Shown piece by piece: positions 27,736 to 35,507 of a DNA stretch of 64,000 bases. Under the pieces are notes generated by a model. It was not told where the DNA came from. It saw only the letters and a list, made by a program, of their open reading frames with translations, and made no database searches. Source of the DNA: Saccharibacter sp. EH611. Its GTDB lineage: Bacteria > Pseudomonadota > Alphaproteobacteria > Acetobacterales > Acetobacteraceae. Numbering within the stretch: position 1 is the stretch's first letter; every line of letters starts with the position of its first letter. The translations under genes and the position numbers were made by a program. The stretch covers positions 1 to 64,000 of the forward strand of contig NZ_WVHP01000025.1 of the NCBI RefSeq assembly GCF_009834765.1, read 5' to 3'.

Positions 27736-27755
27736 GTTGTGAAGGAGAAGATAAG

Positions 27756-28247
27756 ATGATGCGTTCAGTAAAAATAGGTCTGTTTCTTTTATTTTGTGGT
27801 TTTTTTGTTCCTATTTCTGCGCAGGCAGACGAGGACATTGTGCCAGAGTGGCACGAAATATGGGTAGGGGCATGGGAAGATATTCAGCAAGCGGATACGA
27901 CAGATGAATTAAGAGAGAAGATCAAGCAATGTTATCGGCATGAGATGGAACGAATTTACCAGGAAAATACGTCGACCAGAGCGGATGATCATCAACATAT
28001 GAGGAAGACTATTTTATCTAGTGTGAGGCTCAAATCATGTTATGTAGAGGATCTTTATTATGAGGATAAGATCGAATTTCTTCAGATGAAGAAACCATTC
28101 ATGAGAGATCCTTATACAGCAGCAATACCTACGTTTTTGGGTACTCCTGTGAGAACGCGTTTGCTTTTATATCGTTCTCTTTTATTCCCTTCTTTAAAGG
28201 AACAATATTATGTTGTGCACGAGGTGTATCAAGCCGCGCTGGAATAG
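27756..28247 (+). CDS. secreted two-cysteine protein B2
   Basis: A 163-residue paralog of B1 with a clear signal peptide (FVPISAQAD). It has the two cysteines (KQCYRHEM and LKSCYVEDLY) and LYRSLLFPSLKEQ. It follows A2 by 20 bases with a good ribosome site (GGAG). Its 3' end stops 12 bases from the end of a minus-strand tape-measure-like gene, a convergent arrangement repeated at 33.2 kb. Confidence 0.72.
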   Translation: MMRSVKIGLFLLFCGFFVPISAQADEDIVPEWHEIWVGAWEDIQQADTTDELREKIKQCYRHEMERIYQENTSTRADDHQHMRKTILSSVRLKSCYVEDLYYEDKIEFLQMKKPFMRDPYTAAIPTFLGTPVRTRLLLYRSLLFPSLKEQYYVVHEVYQAALE

Positions 28248-28259
28248 AGTGTTTTTTTG

Positions 28260-29684
28260 TTATGGGAGTGAGGACTGTTTATACGAAATAGGTGCATCTT
28301 GTCCAACTTGAGGTGGGGTGGTGAAATAATTATTTTGCTCATAATGATATTGATGAGAATGATACTGTGTATGTTGGGAATGTTGACGATGAGAATGTGT
28401 CTGATGGGAGTGCGTATGGAAATGAGTATGGGTGGAGTGCGTGGTTAGAATGTGAGCGAGATGATGAGAAGAAACGTGGTGAGTTATGGGGCGGTCAGGA
28501 TGAGAAAAGCTTTTGGAAGCGGTTGCATCAGCAGGATGTTCTTGAAGATTGTTGGTGACATTTGGTGAATGGTTAATAATTTTCGTATAAGCCGTTGGCT
28601 GTGGGGTGGGAGCCTTTGTCGTGTCAGTAGCATTCTTAGTAGCATCTTTTGGATGTTCGTTATTAGTGGACGTCGGTGGTGTTAGGGAGTTTGAGGAAGA
28701 AGGTGTCGGTTCGGGAGAGCGTTGAGAAGATAACAGCGTGGCAGTTGCTCCTACTGTTGAGGTTACACCTATTCCGGTAAAAAGCGGCTCGTGTCTGACA
28801 AAATTACGGGCTTGGGAAGGTATCTTACTGCGCATGAGAGAGCCGAGGCCTCTAGTTCCACCTAGCCCAAGTCCAGTAAGGCCACTTCCGGTTGTGTTGC
28901 TTATGACGGCTCCGGCGAGTGATCCATCAAAGAGGGAGATTTCTCCCCCGACACCGCCGAATGAATTGGTCCAGTAATTGATAACGTCTTCAACCTGTAA
29001 TAATTTCGTTGTAAATTGCTCCGCGGTGATTGCAAATAACTTTTGCGCATTATGTGTGGTTTTTATGCCTTCCATTATTAACGAATAGTTAAATCGGTCG
29101 CTTTCAGTTTTAGCGATACGTGTGTCTGCTGCTTCTTGCGGGGAAATTTTGTAAAGTGCCCCATCGCGGTCGAGATTTTTGGTGAGAGTTTCACGATCTT
29201 GGGGTGTTGCTTTGGCGAGGCTTTGTGCTTGTAGCTGAATATGGTACGCGTTAATATTTTCTGCTAAATCGTCACGGAATCCTTTTTCGTGGAGATAAGA
29301 GATGACATCTTTATGTTCTTTAGTAGCATATTCTAGAACATGTGGAAGCTGCGCAATAAGAGATTTCACAATATCAAAGGAGTTGTTACTATCAAGAGCT
29401 TTCCCTGAAACGCCAATAGAACGTGCTGCTTCTTTATTTTGATTGTTATAGATAATGGAGCGCGTTAGGTCTAAAAGGGTTTGGAGGTCACTGAAACCTT
29501 GGAAGTCTGCTTTAAGAGCAATGTATTGGCCAATTTGGAGGTTATACCCACCAGCTTCCGCTTCAAGTTCGGCTGCATACTTCTGCAATGCATCATGTAC
29601 ATCATGCTCATTTTTGAGGGTTTGGAAACTGCTACCAGCCAGCTCTGATGCGATCATTGCTTCTGGGTTGAAAGATGCAGGCAT
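28260..29684 (-). CDS. phage tape-measure-like protein 1 with a His-rich tail
   Basis: A 474-residue protein directly downstream of the chaperone, the standard place of the tape measure. Residues 1-230 are helical. A GGVGGE...GSLAGA glycine/alanine stretch (about 244-290) could cross a membrane. The rest is Pro/Thr-rich and ends in a histidine-rich run (about residues 400-455). It shares EGIKTTHNAQKLFA and NSFGGVGGE with the 33240 protein. It is short for a tape measure, implying a short tail or a special role. The call rests on position and paralogy. Confidence 0.55.
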   Translation of the reverse strand: MPASFNPEAMIASELAGSSFQTLKNEHDVHDALQKYAAELEAEAGGYNLQIGQYIALKADFQGFSDLQTLLDLTRSIIYNNQNKEAARSIGVSGKALDSNNSFDIVKSLIAQLPHVLEYATKEHKDVISYLHEKGFRDDLAENINAYHIQLQAQSLAKATPQDRETLTKNLDRDGALYKISPQEAADTRIAKTESDRFNYSLIMEGIKTTHNAQKLFAITAEQFTTKLLQVEDVINYWTNSFGGVGGEISLFDGSLAGAVISNTTGSGLTGLGLGGTRGLGSLMRSKIPSQARNFVRHEPLFTGIGVTSTVGATATLLSSQRSPEPTPSSSNSLTPPTSTNNEHPKDATKNATDTTKAPTPQPTAYTKIINHSPNVTNNLQEHPADATASKSFSHPDRPITHHVSSHHLAHILTTHSTHTHFHTHSHQTHSHRQHSQHTQYHSHQYHYEQNNYFTTPPQVGQDAPISYKQSSLP

Positions 29685-29774
29685 AATAAAAACTCACAAA
29701 TAAATATAGAAAATAGAAAGAATATAAAGATATATTACTGGAAAATACGTAATATTAATAAAATATCTTATATT

Positions 29775-30448
29775 CTAAGAGAGTGGAGGTGAAAAGACGC
29801 GGGCACGATAATGGGCGGCACTGTCGAAGTCGCTTTCTGACCCCAAGCTTTCTTTAAAGCCAGGGCCAGACATCCAGTCAAAAACAGATGCGATTATACT
29901 GTTACTGTCTCGCCAGTAGCGTCGTCCTTCGTCGAGTTCCGCAAGGAATCGAGGTACTGAGTAACAGTCAAGGAGGAAGCTTCCACGTCTCTGAGTAAGG
30001 TCAGAAAGTGTAGGATTCTCCCTTGTCTCTTCTTCGGCAGAAGGGCAGAGGCAACAGTAAAAAAAACGATGATATTTTCGACGTCGTATCGATCATCCTC
30101 TTGTAGCCATCCTTTCTTTTCTGCTGTTGCGAGTGGAACAGGTGTAAAACCTTCCGATGTTGCACCGATAAAGGTGGTATTACGGCGAATTTCGGCCATG
30201 ACAGCATGATATTTTTCCATATCGTTTGCGGCACCGCTTTCGGCGCATTCCTTCAATGCAAGTGCAGCGACAGCTGAACCTGTCGTAATACCGAGATCAT
30301 CGCTTTCCAGAACACTCCAGGTGCGTGCAAAGAGCTTCCAGCATTGCTCAAAAGCTTCACGGGAGAGCGGTGGACAATAAACATGGCCCCGGTCATCGCT
30401 TAGAGGAACGACTAAGTTTAAAGCTTCATTGATGGTAACAGATGACAT
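29775..30448 (-). CDS. tail assembly chaperone long form (GT), by -1 frameshift
   Basis: The G frame runs from ATG 30448 to a stop at 29894 (184 residues). In the -1 frame the reading stays open from a T8 run at 30059-30066 to a TAG at 29775. This adds about 95 codons beyond the slip point, ending in FDWMSGPGFKESL and VFSPPLS, which look coding. The run lies as G.TTT.TTT in the G frame. Known: many phage tail operons make G and GT chaperones through -1 slippage. The long form is about 224 residues. Not proven without protein data. Confidence 0.6.
29894..30448 (-). CDS. tail assembly chaperone short form (G)
   Basis: A 184-residue soluble protein between tail tube and tape-measure genes, the place of the assembly chaperone that coats the tape measure. 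AGGA lies about 9 bases before the ATG. The zero-frame product stops at 29894; a second, longer product is likely through a slippery T8 run. There is no signal peptide or membrane segment, as expected. Confidence 0.7.
   Translation of the reverse strand: MSSVTINEALNLVVPLSDDRGHVYCPPLSREAFEQCWKLFARTWSVLESDDLGITTGSAVAALALKECAESGAANDMEKYHAVMAEIRRNTTFIGATSEGFTPVPLATAEKKGWLQEDDRYDVENIIVFFTVASALLPKKRQGRILHFLTLLRDVEASSLTVTQYLDSLRNSTKDDATGETVTV
30059..30067 (-). promoter_or_regulatory. T8 slippery site for -1 frameshifting
   Basis: On the minus strand the codons are GTT TTT TTT ACT, so T.TTT.TTT fits the X.XXY.YYZ rule exactly. The -1 frame has a stop about 30 bases upstream and then none until 29775. 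The hairpin or pseudoknot that often lies just downstream was not identified. Confidence 0.55.
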
Positions 30449-30531
30449 GAGTAAATTCCTAAAGAAAGATAATAAAGGGAAAGTGCAGCGTGCTGCGGTA
30501 TCGAAAGCACTGCGCTATTGCGTAAAGGGTT

Positions 30532-30564
30532 ACACTGGCTCTCTTAAAAGAGGAGAGCCAGTGT
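30532..30564. repeat. perfect 12-base inverted repeat
   Basis: ACACTGGCTCTC and GAGAGCCAGTGT flank a 9-base loop, between the chaperone gene (minus) and the start of a plus-strand cassette. No T-run follows on either side. It may be a hairpin that insulates the two transcripts or an edge of an insertion. Confidence 0.55.
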
Positions 30565-30702
30565 AGGAGGAGAAAAAGGCTGAAGTCCTGCCTTAGGCGG
30601 GATGTGCTGTTTATGGGCGCCTTGGGGGATGATCATACGTGACGAAATGGCGAGGGCTGTGTAAAGCCTAGGTGGCTTTTCTATAATGGCAGGGGCGAAG
30701 AG

Positions 30703-31224
30703 ATGCGGAAGATCGTGCAGACTTGTTGGGGTGTCGTTTTGGTTATGGGGTTGGTTTGTGCGATTGTGCTGTTCCCAAAGGTGCCCTTTTCTGCTCTTTT
30801 TGAACTCCCACCTGTGCAAAAGACGATTACTTTTGTGTGTTTGGCCTATTTTGATGTGGTGGGTGGCCCAGGAGCTCCTGAGTATGGAGAGCGTATGATA
30901 CGGGAGGCTAAGGATGATTTGCTTCAGCGGTATAAGGCTGGGGAGTTGGCCTCTCACATTGATAAAGAGATGCGTCTTTGCATCGATGAACGCATTGTGC
31001 GCCACAAATTAGCAGAGCGTTATGACGCACAGAAATGCTTCATAGAATGGCGAACGGTGCAGCTGGATTTAATGAGAGGTGGGGGGAAAGGTGTTATATT
31101 TAAGCAGCCAGAAGAATGGTGGAATATTATAGCGCCTTCAAGTTTTCTGGCTGATATTTTGTTATTTGATAATAAACGAGAAAGGCTCTGGGCAACGGCC
31201 TATGCCCCACAGAAAATAACGTAA
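30703..31224 (+). CDS. secreted two-cysteine family protein, divergent
   Basis: A 173-residue protein with an N-terminal hydrophobic leader or anchor (about residues 8-28). The family cysteines appear in LCIDERIV and AQKCFIEW, and an ILLFDNKRERL stretch replaces the usual LYRSLLFP motif. It is a distant member of the A/B family and begins the second plus-strand accessory block. ATG 30703 has GAAGAG before it. Confidence 0.6.
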   Translation: MRKIVQTCWGVVLVMGLVCAIVLFPKVPFSALFELPPVQKTITFVCLAYFDVVGGPGAPEYGERMIREAKDDLLQRYKAGELASHIDKEMRLCIDERIVRHKLAERYDAQKCFIEWRTVQLDLMRGGGKGVIFKQPEEWWNIIAPSSFLADILLFDNKRERLWATAYAPQKIT

Positions 31225-31268
31225 TTTTTTGGATATATTAGAGAAAACGACAGGGAGAGGGCGCAGCC

Positions 31269-31892
31269 ATGATTAGAGGGATGGTGGAAAAAAACTGGAG
31301 TTTGAAAAAGAGATGGCCTCTATTCGCGGGGGGAATTTTTCTTCTTATGCTCGCTTATCATGGGGAGGCTATGGTGAAGAGCACACATATTCTTGATTTC
31401 TATCTAGAATATAGAACACCTGCACCTTCTTCTTCTAACCAATTAGTGGAAAGAGCTTATAAAGATATTATAGAAAATATTTCTACGTCTGTTAATGAGC
31501 TTGGTCACATAAATATTGATGAGGGTTAAAGTGGAAATGGATGGTATCATGAAAACCATCACTTAGGTTTGTTTTATTTATTTTGTGTTTATGTTGATAT
31601 AAGAAATTCTATTGATGGGGATAATAGAGGTAGTATAAAAAATAAAACTTTGCTCACAGAACTTTATGTTCTGGAGACACAGCTTCCATACTCTTATGAT
31701 ATTGATATAGAAGATAGGCCGTATTATGGACAATATCATTATCCCAGTGTGTATAGTTATCCATATCCAGGTATTACTTTTTCTGATTATGACGATGGAA
31801 GTGATCTGAGCCACGCGGAAGTACGGTGGTTGAAGGCATATGGAGGGAAAGAGATTTGGCGGCGTGTTCAGAAAAAATTTCAATGGGACTAG
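31269..31892 (+). pseudogene. membrane/secreted accessory protein with in-frame stop
   Basis: The same reading frame is open from ATG 31269 to TAG 31890, except for one TAA at 31527-31529. Codons after the stop keep protein-like composition (HENHHLGLFYLF). The first part has one hydrophobic segment (about residues 17-35). The second part holds a Tyr/Pro-rich stretch (YHYPSVYSYPYPG). Only one base change is needed to restore a 207-codon gene. It is a recent loss, a phase-variable state, or an error. No family is recognised. Confidence 0.6.
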
Positions 31893-31916
31893 TCGCGTTA
31901 AGCTGTGCGACTAGTC
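31887..31916. terminator. hairpin after the 31269 gene
   Basis: GACTAGTCGC and GCGACTAGTC are perfect 10-base arms around a 10-base loop, overlapping the stop codon. No T-run follows. Confidence 0.45.
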
Positions 31917-32201
31917 ACAGCAGCCAAAGAGAAATCCTGTCCTGTCATGTTGTTGAGTTGGATAATGATATCTTCACTTTGTGGTGGTGAATTAAGGGCT
32001 TCCTTCTGTGTAAAGGAATAGGAATTCTGGCTTTGGCGTCTGTCGATGTTGAGCTAGGCTAGTTTGATTATCTTATTGAGAATATTAGTAAAAAATTCCT
32101 AATTGTGCAAAATTTTTCAAATGAGAGATATTAAAATAACGATCCTTTTTTGACAAAGTATGATCTTTCTTGGAAGGTGGCGGCAAGAAGAGGAGAGTTA
32201 T
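31917..32201. other. intergenic stretch
   Basis: About 285 A/T-rich bases between the interrupted gene and the next plus-strand pair. A TTGACA-like element near 32151 could be a -35 box for the pair. No gene seen. Confidence 0.35.
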
Positions 32202-32756
32202 ATGAAACGAACCGGGGTATTAGGCCTATGTTTAGGGTTTGGTTTGCTGATTATGCCGCTAAATTCTTATGCACAAGGGGTGCAAGTCGAGCCTAGCTTG
32301 ACCGCGAAAAAGGCATGGGAAGAGATGCTTGCTAATGCTTCAACAGGATTGAGGTTTGCCGCTGCACGGGGTGATTTTCCGCTGATAGAGAAGATCACTG
32401 TGGAATGTTATGATGATGTTGTGAAGGATATTCCCGCGATTGGTCCATTGGATAAAGATGGATATATTGATTTAAAAGAAAATCTACTTGCTAATGAGAC
32501 ACGCGCTAAAAAACTACAAGAATGTTATTTGCAAGATTCTATAGTGCATTATTCCGCGAGTCCTGATTATCAAGATAAAAATACATATTCTTTCTACAGT
32601 AGAGTTGAGTCTGCTTTAAGAGTAACATTATCTATGTATGCTATAAAAATAGACTATCTGAGGTTATGGGATACATATAAGGATACTCAGCTAGATGGTC
32701 TGGATGTTACGGAGAGGGCAATTTATGAGGTTTCTGAACGTGCTTCAGTTCAATAA
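32202..32756 (+). CDS. secreted two-cysteine protein A3
   Basis: A 184-residue protein with a signal peptide (NSYAQG cleavage near residue 24). The family cysteines are in TVECYDDV and LQECYLQD. It lacks the LYKQLLFP motif at the end and so is a diverged A-type copy. GAGGAG precedes the ATG at 32202. It overlaps the following B-type gene by 32 bases. Confidence 0.65.
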   Translation: MKRTGVLGLCLGFGLLIMPLNSYAQGVQVEPSLTAKKAWEEMLANASTGLRFAAARGDFPLIEKITVECYDDVVKDIPAIGPLDKDGYIDLKENLLANETRAKKLQECYLQDSIVHYSASPDYQDKNTYSFYSRVESALRVTLSMYAIKIDYLRLWDTYKDTQLDGLDVTERAIYEVSERASVQ

Positions 32757-33222
32757 CAAAGCTTATTTTTTACCTGTGTTGGTTATCCTACTCTGCGCTG
32801 TAGGTGGGGCTGCTTATGGGAATAATATCCCCACAGAGTGGGAGGGCTTCATCCATGCGTCTGAGAAAGATATTAGGGAACATGGTAATATCCTCATGTT
32901 GGAAAAAAATGTCCGTAATTGTTATTCTGATTATTACCATAAATATTTATCTGCGGGGAAAGGAACGTCAAAGGATATGAGGAAATGTTTTGTAGAAGAT
33001 CTATATTTACAATATAAGGCTCATCCTTTTATCAAAGAATTGTTCCCGGAGGATGTAAATGCCTCTGGTATGCCGTATTATTTAAATCCTTCATATGCGA
33101 ATAGTCGTATTATCATTGAGCGTTCTTTTTTGTTTAAGACGGTCGATGAGCAGCGCCAGATTACACATCGTGCATATCTGATGAGTAAGACGCCTGTTGA
33201 GAAATGGGGTGAGCTAAAATAG
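32725..33222 (+). CDS. secreted two-cysteine protein B3
   Basis: A 165-residue protein with a hydrophobic N-terminus (about residues 10-33). It has cysteines in VRNCYSDY and MRKCFVEDLY, then RSFLFKTVDEQ in place of RSLLFPSFKEQ. The ATG at 32725 has GGAGAGG before it, inside the A3 gene. Its stop lies 17 bases from the 3' end of the second tape-measure-like gene, convergent, as for B2 at 28.2 kb. Confidence 0.68.
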   Translation: MRFLNVLQFNNKAYFLPVLVILLCAVGGAAYGNNIPTEWEGFIHASEKDIREHGNILMLEKNVRNCYSDYYHKYLSAGKGTSKDMRKCFVEDLYLQYKAHPFIKELFPEDVNASGMPYYLNPSYANSRIIIERSFLFKTVDEQRQITHRAYLMSKTPVEKWGELK

Positions 33223-33239
33223 CTCTTCCCTTAGGCGGC

Positions 33240-34931
33240 TTAAACAATACGTGATTGCTGAAGGGCAACAGAGACGTCTTGTCCTGTTAGAACATTCACA
33301 TTTACATCAACGTTTTGGTTGTGCGTCGTTGTTAAAGACGCTGGAGAAATGGCGGAAGATAATGAGTCGAGCTGAAATGGTAGAGAAGGAGCTGAGGACG
33401 GAAGAGAAGCGGCTGGAGGCGGAGAGGGCTCTTTCTCTCGCAGAATAGAGGAAGCGCCACCAGATTGCGCTGGGACGACAGAAAGGATGATGCTTTCTAT
33501 GGGCTGTGCATTCATACCAATAACCGTTTGCATGGTTGCAGAAGTGGGGGGTGCCCCTATTGATGTAGGACCATTTGAAGACGAATGAGGGAATGGTGCG
33601 GGGGACCATGCCGCAGGGTGTATGGTCTTTGCTTGAGGGGGTGATGAGGGTACGCCCATGGCAGCAGGGGGCGCTGTAGGAGGAGGGTTCTGCATTTGTG
33701 TGGGAGCTGGATGCGCGCCTGTTACCGTTGGAACTGTAGGGGAAGAATTTTGTTGTATCGGAGAGGGAGTCTTTGTGTCTTCAGGTTTATCATCGTCTGA
33801 GGGGTGTGAGAAATATTTATAGGCAGCGTAGCTCCCGAGGGCGATGCCTGCCCCTCCAAGAGCAATCCAGCCGACTGGGGTGGCGGCAAGGCCACCGGCA
33901 AGTGCGGCGGCTCCGCCCTCTAGCACGCCATCAGCTAGGACACCTTCTGCTAAACCTGTTAAGCCGAGACGGGTGGCGCCTCTCACAATGCTCGGCGTGG
34001 CTTTTTTCATCGCTGACGATGCAATTTTTTGAGTAGCCATTGCCCCGATTGTTGTGCCAACGGTGGTTCCAACCATTGTGGCTTCACCGCCTACGCCCCA
34101 TAAAGAGTTTGTTTTTTGGTCAATTTTTCGTTGCACCATTGAAAGTGCATTAATCGCGTCATTAAGGCTTGTGGCAAATATTTTTTGGGCTGTATGAGTT
34201 CTTTTGACACCTTCTATCAGATTAACGGTTTCAAGCCTTACAGAAGCAATACGAGCATTCCGGGCATCGTCAAGATCTTCTACAGGGACATCAAACTTCT
34301 TAGAGTCTCTTCTGGCAGTTTTAATTAAGGAATTAATTTTAGGTTGTCCTAATCGCTGTGCCTCAGCGGCGACCAAAGCGATATTTGTTGGATTAATGTC
34401 TTCAATATCCGAGGATAAGCCGATACTTTGAAGATATTTTTCTAATGAAGGCGGTGGTTCGTTGGGTTTGTGGGGTTGGTTTTGGGCTATGGTAGGAAGA
34501 TTGGAAAGGTTTCGCAATAAGTCTAGAACAGCCTCGAAATTATGCTTCCCATCAAGATGCTTTGGGCGTGCCCCAAGTTTAATAACGGCCTGTTTTTCCT
34601 CGTCATTAACTTCTGCTACGGAAACTAGTTTTTCTAACTTTGGGATAAAATCCAAGCCTATATTCTGAAGGCTAAGGGCTTGGGAGGCACCAACTGGCAT
34701 GTTAGTACTACGGGAAAGGGATGAGCCTTCCGCTCCGATTGTTCTGATTCCTGCATTATTCTCGGAAGCACCAGATAATATGTCTCCCATAGTACTGGAT
34801 TTATTTAAATTTTTTGGAATTGATTCAACTTTTTTATCTAGTTCTTTTGTATTATTATTTTCCACTTGATTAGGATTATGGAGGCAATAGTTTGTTCCCA
34901 TATTAAAACTAGTAGGTGGTTTGACGGCCAT
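33240..34931 (-). CDS. phage tape-measure-like protein 2
   Basis: A 563-residue paralog of the 28260 protein. Shared segments are EGVKRTHTAQKIFA and NSLWGVGGEA, with similar spacing. The middle (about residues 320-375) is rich in Gly and Ala and could cross a membrane (ALAGGLAATPVGWIALGGAGIALG). The C-terminal part is a long Pro/Ser/Thr linker. It lies between tube and chaperone, where a second tape-measure gene is not usual. One of the two may be the working tape measure; the other may be an added tail protein. Confidence 0.52.
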   Translation of the reverse strand: MAVKPPTSFNMGTNYCLHNPNQVENNNTKELDKKVESIPKNLNKSSTMGDILSGASENNAGIRTIGAEGSSLSRSTNMPVGASQALSLQNIGLDFIPKLEKLVSVAEVNDEEKQAVIKLGARPKHLDGKHNFEAVLDLLRNLSNLPTIAQNQPHKPNEPPPSLEKYLQSIGLSSDIEDINPTNIALVAAEAQRLGQPKINSLIKTARRDSKKFDVPVEDLDDARNARIASVRLETVNLIEGVKRTHTAQKIFATSLNDAINALSMVQRKIDQKTNSLWGVGGEATMVGTTVGTTIGAMATQKIASSAMKKATPSIVRGATRLGLTGLAEGVLADGVLEGGAAALAGGLAATPVGWIALGGAGIALGSYAAYKYFSHPSDDDKPEDTKTPSPIQQNSSPTVPTVTGAHPAPTQMQNPPPTAPPAAMGVPSSPPQAKTIHPAAWSPAPFPHSSSNGPTSIGAPPTSATMQTVIGMNAQPIESIILSVVPAQSGGASSILREKEPSPPPAASLPSSAPSLPFQLDSLSSAISPASLTTTHNQNVDVNVNVLTGQDVSVALQQSRIV

Positions 34932-35058
34932 AGGGGTACTCTCATCTCGTTATAAAGTTTTATGTCATCGGCGTACCCTCTCTTTCGTGAACGGAGAGGA
35001 AAAATACTTGTTTACGAAAGACAACGGCACAAGGCCGCTGTCTTTCGTAAGTTATGGA

Positions 35059-35505
35059 TTAGGACAAGGACCAGAGATCACTATTGATGATCTCATAGCC
35101 GGTGAGTTCGACGCTCCATTTGGCCATGGTGCCGTTGAGGTCTTCTTGAGGCTGTTGTGTAATAAAACAATTGAGGACTGTGCGATCATCCTGCACTGGG
35201 CTATCGCTGATAATGCGCACTTGCCCGAGATAGGAGTTCTTTTTGACTTGCTTTAGCCATTCGTTGGCTAAATTCTGTGCACGGTTGAGGTTAACGGTAA
35301 TTTTGATTTGTTGTTTGGCTTCTTGACTTCCCACCATGCCGGTCATCGTGTCGATCATTTTGGTGGTATCACCAGTTGGCGCGATTTTAATACCTTCTGT
35401 GGAAAGAAAGTCTGACGTGACGTTCAATGCAGAATTGGAATCAACAATCAGAGAAGCCCGAAGGCGGTTGAGGACGCCTTGAGCCGTTGCGGGATTAATG
35501 GCCAT
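35059..35505 (-). CDS. tail tube protein (DUF3277-type)
   Basis: A 148-residue protein placed two bases downstream of the sheath gene, the fixed order sheath then tube in contractile tails. It has the alternating beta pattern and VELTGYEI-type end of phage tube proteins. It forms the inner channel for DNA. Confidence 0.8.
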   Translation of the reverse strand: MAINPATAQGVLNRLRASLIVDSNSALNVTSDFLSTEGIKIAPTGDTTKMIDTMTGMVGSQEAKQQIKITVNLNRAQNLANEWLKQVKKNSYLGQVRIISDSPVQDDRTVLNCFITQQPQEDLNGTMAKWSVELTGYEIINSDLWSLS

Positions 35506-35507
35506 GA

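Noticed and set aside
30001-30234. 77-codon minus-strand frame over the chaperone gene
   Set aside because: It is in the +1 frame of the chaperone, not the -1 frame expected for slippage, and has shadow-like composition.
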